From: Astrocystis sublimbata
Taxonomy: Eukaryota > Ascomycota > Sordariomycetes > Xylariales > Xylariaceae
Assembly: GCA_022453515.1 (NCBI GenBank)
Contig: JAJNNY010000021.1
Coordinates: forward strand, 248,001 to 312,000
Direction: 5' to 3'
Length of the DNA: 64,000 nucleotides
The notes beneath the pieces were generated by a model. That model did not search any database. It saw only the letters and a list, made by a program, of their open reading frames with translations, and was not told the DNA's origin. Below, piece by piece: positions 56,361 to 64,000 of the stretch. Both the position numbers and the translations under genes were made by a program. The first letter of the stretch is position 1; the number at the start of each line of letters is the position of its first letter.

Positions 56361-58721
56361 CTACAAGCGACGTTGCCTCAGGAAGAAGCCTGCAACGAGC
56401 CCAGTGAGGGAAATAAGTAGAATAACGCCTAACCCCCTGTTAGCTTGGCAGGCCATTACTGATCGATCTAGGGTCCACCGTACCGAAGCCAGCCCGTAGG
56501 CCGACGATATAACCGCTAACAACAATATCTTCCAGGTGTTTGGGCAGTTGTCGTATGTAATCAACATTTGCTATAGAGTTTCTTATAATCTTGGGGTCTG
56601 TTAGGTGGATCTATTTCAAGCCTAGGAAAAGGGAATAGATGCTTACTTCCGTGCGACTTTCGAAATCCAGTCCTATCTCCAAGAGCTTCTTGTCCACTAC
56701 CCTTTGGATGACATCCAACATTGCGGCGCTTCCAGCTGTCACCCCGAGCAGCGTGCCGATGGGTATCGCCAAGTTCAAACCAGATGTGACGACAGCTTTG
56801 TGTGCTGGCTCAACAACAGCATTGAGACTGACGAACACCGCGGAGGCAGACATGCCCGAGCCGAAACCACTAGGATGAGAACCGGTGAATACAGTGATAC
56901 GCGGCGAGCTTCATGGGAGCAGAATATGACTTACCCAAGAACAATATACATGGACTCCCACCAGTTCGTATCGCCGACCCACCTGATAACGAGTAGCGAG
57001 TATCCAATTGAGCCACATACTGACGACCCTATGATCACTGCTTTGTAGCCGCCCGTCCTAGGTGCGATGTCAGTGGTACTAGCTTCGCCGTCAATAAATC
57101 GAGTAGACTCACTTTCGTATGAAATAGCCTGCGGCCAAGCCCCCTAATGTATTTCCAACTACAGCAGGTACGAGATGAAGCCCCGCGATAGTGTTAGAGA
57201 CTCCCGATGTCACCTGAAAGTATAAGGGTACAAAGTACATGAGCTAGAACAGGCATAAGTCAGTATGTACAGTTGGGTTGGCAAACTCCATGGCATGGGA
57301 TTTAATCTCACGCTTGTTTGAGCCCCAGAAATGCAACATATAGCGATATAGGGCGACATCACATCCCGGTTCATGATCAGTCCCACGGGAAACGCCGGCT
57401 CCTCTGCCCATCGAGCTTCGTTGATGCCGAAGAGGCCTAATGTCAGAATACCAGCACCAAAGAGACCAAATACAATTGGGTGCGTCCATGGGACCTTGAC
57501 ACCTCCAATCTCAAGTGCAAGCATGCACAAGAGAAGTCCGATGCCGAATAGAAGGGATCCAGCGAAGTCAATGCGTGAGAACCAAGCTATGAGGCCTTTG
57601 ATATTCGCCGTTTGCGAATCAGGGGCTTTGGTGTTCGGAATCAAAAAGATCGCGGCAAGCATGGCGATGGCAAACAACGGTGCTTGTCCTGAGAATGACC
57701 TTTCAGGTTCAGACTTAGCTTAGCTGCTCATCTTAGCCATTGCCGTGAGGAAGGAGTGAGCTCACCATCTCCAACCAACTCTATCAGATAAGAAGCCACC
57801 TAACGGCCCGCCTATTGAGCGTCCAGTTGTGCTGACTATGTTTATGATACCGAGCCATGACGCGACGTCGCGTAGCGGTATCAGATCTAAAGCGATAAAT
57901 GTCAGATGACCTCAATCATTTTTAATGTCCAGCCGAACGTGAGGAATACCTGTCGTGAGTATTAAACCTATACTCCACATGCCAGAAGCAGCTGAGCCAG
58001 ATAAGACTCGTCCGAGTATAACCTGCCACATGGAGCGACTCAGACCTCTAGGAAGAATTTAGCACAACACCAATCCATGCGTGTATATCACGTACATCAT
58101 AGCGCTAGCCCCCACAGTCAGTCATGAGAAGCCTGATGAGTATTGGTGGGTTTGTCTCACTTACCAGCCAGTGCCGAAAAGTCCATAGCAGAATATGAGC
58201 ATCACTCTGCGTCCGTACAAATCGCTCAATTTCGCGTACTGCAGCAAGTTGAGTGACTAGAAGTGTAGGGGCTACGAGGTACTTGCTTACCAGCACCTGA
58301 GTAACAATTCCTCCTAATTGAAAACTAACGAAAAGCCAACTTGATTCTTCCAAGGCATCAAATTCAGATGCGATTCGGGGATGTATTGCCAAGACTAAAG
58401 AACTATCGATGTTGGATGTAAAGAGACCTGCATTCAGAAATTGGTTAGCTTGTGCAGTCTCAAGAGTAAGTACATCGAACGCTTACCTATCATAAGAACA
58501 GCGATGATAGGAATCAGTGATGATGTGCTAAACTTAGCAGGGTTCGCGGTGTCACTTAGAGACGCATCGACTTCATTGGCCTCGATGTCGGCTTCTGTGC
58601 AGGTCACTGCAGGGTCTTTGGCTGGGAACACACGTGAAGCAACATCGCTCCTGGGGCCGACTGCGTGCCCATCCTGCTCCGAATGCCGAAGAAGTGACGT
58701 TGTCTCATCTAATAGTGGCAT
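56361..58721 (-). CDS. MFS drug/H+ antiporter, DHA2 type, 14 helices
   Basis: Twelve predicted exons in gene order: 58721-58487, 58427-58291, 58238-58165, 58104-58096, 58047-57950, 57886-57766, 57699-57312, 57243-57113, 57057-56935, 56869-56647, 56589-56484 and 56443-56361; 575 residues, the normal DHA2 length. Such proteins export drugs, metabolites or toxins, or sometimes move amino acids, across plasma or vacuolar membrane. Seen: a polar N terminus of about 70 residues, helix 1 with NIDSSLVLAIHP, the family loop LSDLYGRRV, SRSMWQVILGRVLSGS (helix 4 start), GRSIGGPLGGFLSDRVGWRWSFSG (motif C region), and the repeated helix pairs to the end. The 9-nt exon 58104-58096 is needed because direct joining of its neighbours creates TGA. 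The last intron (40 nt) is the least certain; without it the protein would end at NGLPS. Confidence 0.8.
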
Positions 58722-59170
58722 TTTGACTAGCAGTTTTCGCGAAATGCGGTATAGATGTTGTTTCAACAATGATCTGGTTCGACAGTGAGGGCGCGGGCGC
58801 TTCGAACGAAAATAGGATGGTACAATTTTTCAACACAGAGTACGTCCGGCATCGCAAGGCTTCAGGACTACATCCGGTAGGTAGGCAGCAACAATACAGC
58901 ATATTACTGCGCATGTGATGGTTGGCTTTGTACGAAAGGGGCTGGGCGCATACGTAGGTGGTGGCGGGTGGAACCAATAATCGACGCAAATGGTGGTGCA
59001 ATTGGCTGCGGGATGGCGGCACATGCAAAATTGATTGATCTTATCTCCGCTGAAATGGACACATGAGCATCAATGCGAACAGGTGTCTTGGAAGCCTAGA
59101 TGCTTATCTGATGAACCAACTCAGAATAATTCCATTTACTTATAGATACCTAGGTGGCAAGCCTAGCATA
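58722..59170. other. Intergenic between two minus-strand genes
   Basis: Promoter region of the DHA2 transporter and 3' flank of the sulfatase. A TAGATACCTAGG motif is at about 59143-59154. Nothing else recognised. Confidence 0.5.
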
Positions 59171-61089
59171 CTATGTCCATTCATGCCAATTGGAAATGGT
59201 GCGCAGCTCTGACTCGGGAAACTCCTGCTCATACTGTGGCCCTTCGGCATCTAGGATATATCCGTCTTCGCACCTGTCGAATCTGATGCTCTCGGCTTTC
59301 GCTGCATAGAACGAGTCAAACCGCGGCGAGAGCGCGTCTTGGAGGGTCTCGACACTACCACCGGGATGAAGTGCTTGCCAGGGATGTACGCAGCTCTGCG
59401 CGCGACAAGACTTCAAGACAAAGAGGAGGGAATCAAGTCTCTGGACTACCTTATCAAGGGGTAATCCGAGTAGTGTCACAGCGGTTGACTTTTTCTCCTC
59501 CGGATGCAACAGGTTTACCATCTGCCCTGGATCGGTCGTCAGGTCGTGGAGCTCGTGCTCGTTGTTGCACCAGACCTGGTAGTGCAAGTTGTATGACTTG
59601 CCGACGACGCGCATCGCTTTGTAGGTGTTGTTCCAGCGTAGTCGCGGATAAAAATCAAAGACAAGCCCCTCATTTGAACCAAAACCCCAGTGTTCTACAG
59701 TGACATGCTCGTGTCGCTCGTCCTTGGCTTGATTGAGGCCTGCTTGGGTAAGCGGTATCTCAAGGCCGTCAAAGTCGTCGCGAAGGGGAGCGCCAGCAAT
59801 CTGGAGAATGGTTGGGGCGAGGTCAGTATGCGCTGTCACAATGTCGGTCGTGAATCCCTTCGGCACCCCCGGTCCTCTGATGATAAGCGGGATGTTGATG
59901 TCTTCTTCGAAACTGCACTGTTTGGACGGATGGAGGCGATGTTGCCCGATGTGGTAGCCGTTGTCTGTCGAATAGATTATGTAAGTGTTGTCCAGAATCC
60001 CCATATCATCGAGTCGGCGCATCACGCCGTCTACAAGCTCATCTACGCTTTGAAGGGCTCTCAGGCGTTGCGCGTAGAAATGATCGTTGTAGTCGATTAC
60101 TTCGGCGTCTTGCTTGCGAAGGTTTCGAATCCAGCTTGCGCCGGAGGGCTTATCTGGGTTGAAGTTTGGAGTTCTGGGCACCTTCGCATCTGGAAAGAGG
60201 TGGGCATGTCTCGGCGCTGCTACAGGCGGACTGAACTTCACCTCTGTAAGATTTCTGTGCTTGCCGTGTCTGAAGCCTTCAGACTGGATATCCGCATGCG
60301 GTGCTACCGGAGCTATCCCCAGAAAGAACGGTTTCCCAGCATCGTAAGCTTCGTCCAGCAGTCCCATTGCCTTCTTTGTCAGAACATCGACACTGTATTC
60401 GCCTTCGTAACTAACTGGCGGGTTGCGGTCTCTCTGATACGTGCTGTTCATGTACCAGTATGTGAAGGGGTCGAGGAGAAAGTCCTGGGGGTGTTAGCAC
60501 GAAATTCGATTGTCGCCAAGAGCTTCTCACTGATCCTGTCCATCCTGCGGCGTAGGGCGAATCGTAATTGTCGACCGCATGCCAATTGAACAGCTTTCCA
60601 GTGTAATAAGTATTGTACCCCGCGTTCTGCAGCCAGACCGGAAGGTACTTTTCGTTTAACCCTTGACTGATAAATTTCGGATACCCGCCTTCAATTAGAC
60701 TCGTTAGCCTCGGAGGTTGACACAGTAAGTTGCAGAAGAGGGTGGATGCAGTCATTACCATGAGGTGGATTCACATCAGTGACGTTGGTGTTGTGCGCAG
60801 CTTTCCCCGTCCATAGAGAGACTCTCGAGGGACAACATAGCGCCGTTGTACAGAAGTGTTTTCGAAATGAAGTTCCATGATCAATCAGATGCTTTTGTAC
60901 AAAAGGCATGTAATCGAGCGACTGCATGTGAAGGTCTTGATCGTCAGTCAAGATGAAGACTACATTCGCGCGACCTTTTCCGTCCCCGACCAAAGGCTTC
61001 TGATTGACTGGACCAAAGACACCAGCCAATGATGCCTGTAGTTGAGTCGCAACTGAGGCGATAAGCAACGAATCCCGTACGCGGACCAT
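59171..61089 (-). CDS. Secreted arylsulfatase, formylglycine-dependent
   Basis: Exons in gene order 61089-60759, 60688-60531 and 60484-59171 give 600 residues. The enzyme hydrolyses sulfate esters using a formylglycine made from cysteine. Seen: a signal peptide (MVRVRDSLLIASVATQLQAS), the metal-binding VVFILTDDQD with D49 and D50, the C-x-P-x-R site CCPSR at 85-89 (C85 the modified residue), NTNVTDVNPPHGGYPKF across intron 1, YNTYYTGKLFNWH (conserved Lys and His), AGWTGSDFLLDP across intron 2, PFFLGIAPVAPHAD, and the second metal motif YSTDNGYHIGQHR, with Asp-Asn. Length and pattern match the fungal arylsulfatase/N-acetylglucosamine-6-sulfatase-like group (COG3119). Several N-x-S/T sites fit secretion. 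It lies head to head with an ACS-family transporter 802 nt away. A GACTTC hexamer occurs three times just before the ATG. Confidence 0.9.
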
Positions 61090-61891
61090 GACGGAAGTCG
61101 AAGTCGAAGTCAGCGTTAGTATAAAGGTTCTAATAACTTGTTGATTGTGTGAATAGGTGCACAAGTTCCCATGCTGGTCCACCACTACGACAGAAAGCGA
61201 ATGATGTTGTCTTTTGCTCTCGCAATACGCTTCGAAGGCTCAAATAAGTCGTGTGTTTGTGTAGCTACTTAATGAATTGAAACTGTGACATATGCTGAAT
61301 GCAGTTAGGCAACGTTGATAATAACCGGTGAAGGATAGAACATGCGGGGTGGGTGCAGGCCTTCATGTCTAGAATCTGACACGTAGTCGATTGCGTGATA
61401 CACGAAATACTACATCGCACGATAAGATCTGTCCGGTAAGACCTCTGAATGGTCTCAAGTATTCGGTGTCACATCTTCCTGGCCTCATCCAAGCGACGGG
61501 ATACGCTCATCATCGGCGCTCGTAGTTGATAAGCATGGATCGTCGCAGCCATATGGGTTTTCGCTATGGTACCGCGACCACGGATTCGGCACAGCTCTCT
61601 ACATAGTGGCTAATATATTTTGTACAGATGATCAATCAAAGAACGCAGTGTTGTGCAAATGAAAATGGCTTGGATGATGCAACCCCGCAGGTCAGCCGGC
61701 CTACCATGTTCAAATGTATTAGTATATATGATGTTGGCAGTCATCTTATACTTCCCACCAAGCTACTCTGTTCGTACTTCCGGATTCATGTCAACTTTGC
61801 GTTCTTGAAGGAGCCCTGACTATAGACGAGGCCATAGCTTGTTATCTAATCCACGAGTCTTGCCTTTCAAACTAGGAGATATACGAATATC
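61090..61891. promoter_or_regulatory. Shared divergent promoter of sulfatase and ACS transporter
   Basis: The 802 nt between the divergent starts must carry both promoters. Visible: three GAAGTC (GACTTC on the gene strand) units at about 61094-61111 in the sulfatase leader, and A+T-rich sequence near 61600-61640 and 61860-61890 before the transporter ATG. I could not identify a specific sulfur- or carbon-control site with confidence. Confidence 0.45.
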
Positions 61892-64000
61892 ATGCCTACG
61901 GTTCTTGTAGACCAAACACTTATAGAAAAGATTGAACATGAAGAAGTCGAGACTGCTGTAGGGGAAGGGGAGAAAGGTTCAATCCCACCCCTAGGTCTCC
62001 CACACGAGGAGAAGAAGTTCTGGTTCCAGCGAGGCAAAGACTACGATCCGCAAGCAGTTGCAACTCAGGTATCGAGATACATGACTCAGGCCCATCGGAA
62101 GAACTCTTATCGCTAACATTTCCCAGCCTAGCGTTTACGATGTTGAAGACACTAGAGATCAGTATAAGCCCCCAGCAAACTGGTCAGCCATCTCAAACCC
62201 ACACTGCGACGATCTACCCTGACTCATACTATAGGGAGAACGCGCATCGCTTTGACCCATTGGCCCGGTGGACCTGGGCCGAAGAGTATAATGTGATTCG
62301 TAAAATCGATTGGCGCATCATGCTTTGGGTAGCTGTGATGTTCACGTCCATGGAGCTAGACCGAGCGAACCTAGGCCAAGCAGTGGCCGATAATTTTCTC
62401 GGTGACATGAACTTGACCACGAATGGTAAGTCGCGACCTAGATGACATGAAAGATGGAAAGCTGATGATGCCCAGATTATAATCTTGGCAATTCAATTTA
62501 TGCTCTGTCATTCCTCGCTGGTGAATTTCCTTCCCAGTTGCTGGCCAAGTGGATCGGACCGGACCGATATATACCTTGCCAAATTATACTCTTCTCTGTT
62601 GTCTCTGCATCTCAATTTGCCCTGAGCAGCCGGGCCTCATTTTTAGCCTGTCGTTCGCTGTTGGCCTTGCTACAAGGCGGCTTTATCCCCGAGGTATTCA
62701 CATGTCCCGAAAGCGCTATTATATAATTCTCACAGTAGCTTACCATCAATTACAGTGTGTTCTTTATTTGTCGTATTTCTACAAACATCATGAACTCACA
62801 ATTCGACTGAGCTTCTTCTGGACAGGAATGTTCATGGCCGATATCCTATCAGCTTTTCTCGCCTTCGGATTACTGCATTTGAGGGGAGTGGACGGACACC
62901 CAGGTTGGAGGTGGCTGTTCCTAATCGAGGTTCGTAACTCTTATTAATTCAGGGATGTAACTGACAAAGATGAAGGGTCTATTGACTGGCATGGTTGGTC
63001 TTCTATCATTCGTGATGCTGCCGCCTGGCCCAACCCAAACCGCAAGCTGGTCGCGAGGTAAAGAAGGCTGGTTTAATCCTCGGTATGTCCGGAAGTTCGT
63101 TGTTTCGTGTTGTAAATGCTCACAGTGTGTAGTGAAGAGTCGATCATGGTGAACAGGGTCATCCGAGATGATCCGAGTAAGGGTACTATGCATAATCGAG
63201 AACCCCTTACCCCGAAGCTTCTGTGGAAAAGCTTGACCGATGTTGACTTATGGTGCGAAGTTATCATCTACTGGCGAATACTGTCAATTATACTGATAGT
63301 CGTAATCCAGGCCGCTTTATGCTATCGGATTAACCTTCAACATTCCGACTCTCTGTCCCCAACAGTACTTGACACTCTCACTGAAGGGACTGGGTTTCAA
63401 TACCTTTCAAACGAATCTACTCACGATTCCATACTTAGTACTCAAGAGTATGTCGAGGATCGACTCAAGTTGGAAAGCGCTGACAACGACGTAGTCATCA
63501 ATATGCTGCTACTTTCCACCTTGGCAGAGGTCACTGGACAACTAGCTGCAACTGCCTCGATATTCCAGTTCTGGTGCATCCCCTTCCTAATTTACTTGCG
63601 GGTTGTAGACACAGCACGCGCGTCTAAGTGGCTGACGTGGGCGATGATATCGTTACTTTTAGCTGCGCCGCTTGGTAGCCCCCCCCCTTTACCCCAATTG
63701 AAGCTCACAGACTGACAAGTGGACAGCTCATCCAGTCCAGGTCGGCTGGATCTCTCGGAACGCCAACACAGTTCGATCTCGAGCAATCGGCGCAGCACTG
63801 TACAATATGTTCCTGCAAGCAGGCGTGGTAATCTCATCCAACGTCTATCGCGAAGACGACGCTCCTCTATATCGCCGTGGCAATAGTATCCTTCTAGGCT
63901 TGGTGGGTCTCAACTTACTTCTTTACGTAGCTGCCAAAGCATATTATATTTGGAGGAATCGAACGAGAGTGAGGAAATGGGATAGCATGACGCCAGAGGA
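61892..64000 (+). CDS. MFS transporter, ACS (Dal5/Soa1-like) family, 3'-truncated by window
   Basis: Ten exons up to the window end: 61892-62068, 62127-62182, 62235-62425, 62476-62693, 62756-62929, 62976-63082, 63133-63252, 63311-63447, 63495-63674 and 63727 to beyond 64000; 544 codons seen. The anion:cation symporter family carries allantoate, pantothenate, nicotinate, biotin precursors, and sulfate/sulfonates (yeast Soa1). Seen: a long polar N terminus (about 90 residues), [16 protein letters not shown] after helix 1, [69 protein letters not shown] and VIRDDPSKG, all hallmarks of the group; exon 10 has [23 protein letters not shown] and continues open. Helix 7 is restored by splicing 63252 to 63311, giving DLWPLYAIGL. 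Exact substrate unknown. Confidence 0.88.

Noticed and set aside
1..64000. CRISPR array, prokaryotic operon or phage
   Set aside because: No spaced direct repeats of that type, and all confident genes have eukaryotic introns or families.

Overview
The window is nuclear DNA of a filamentous ascomycete (Pezizomycotina, most likely a Sordariomycete). Genes are separate and monocistronic, on both strands, with many short GT-AG introns of roughly 40-200 nt. Gene content is typical of moulds: a PTH11/SAT4-type rhodopsin-domain membrane protein, a GH78 rhamnosidase, DHA2 and ACS transporters, an alpha-kinase, a p34/Irc6-type protein and a homeobox regulator. There is no virus, CRISPR array, intact transposon or secondary-metabolite core enzyme. 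All exon structures were deduced by hand, from splice signals, reading-frame continuity and remembered family sequences; none was tested against RNA or a database.

Layout. 0-8.6 kb: mostly gene-free, with one small EutQ-like cupin gene (1.7-2.4 kb). 8.6-21.2 kb: a dense housekeeping/metabolic block: rhodopsin-domain protein (+), intracellular-type alpha-L-rhamnosidase (+), Irc6/p34-like adaptor-binding protein (-), cupin (+), coactosin-like actin-binding protein (-) and eIF2 gamma (-, nine exons). 21.2-32.7 kb: sparse, with a truncated kinase-like protein (-), an FAD monooxygenase (+) and a zinc-free MDR reductase (+). 32.7-34.7 kb: a homeobox transcription factor (-), followed upstream by about 12.4 kb with no recognisable gene. 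47.1-51.6 kb: a DNF3-like P4-ATPase flippase (+). 52.7-64 kb: alpha-kinase (-), ornithine cyclodeaminase/mu-crystallin (-), 14-TM DHA2 transporter (-), secreted arylsulfatase (-), and divergently an ACS/Dal5-like transporter (+) that runs off the window end.

The most suggestive functional grouping is the divergent arylsulfatase/ACS-transporter pair, which could work together in scavenging sulfur or organic acids from sulfate esters: the enzyme carries a signal peptide and an intact C-x-P-x-R formylglycine site, and the ACS family includes sulfate/sulfonate permeases. Other points worth attention are a kinase-like protein that stops after the N-lobe, a 9-nt microexon in the DHA2 transporter, a 22-G run inside an intron, a recurring palindromic TACCTAGGTA-type motif confined to intergenic DNA, and perfect inverted repeats at 28.9-29.1 kb. 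Nothing seen here amounts to a clearly new biological system.
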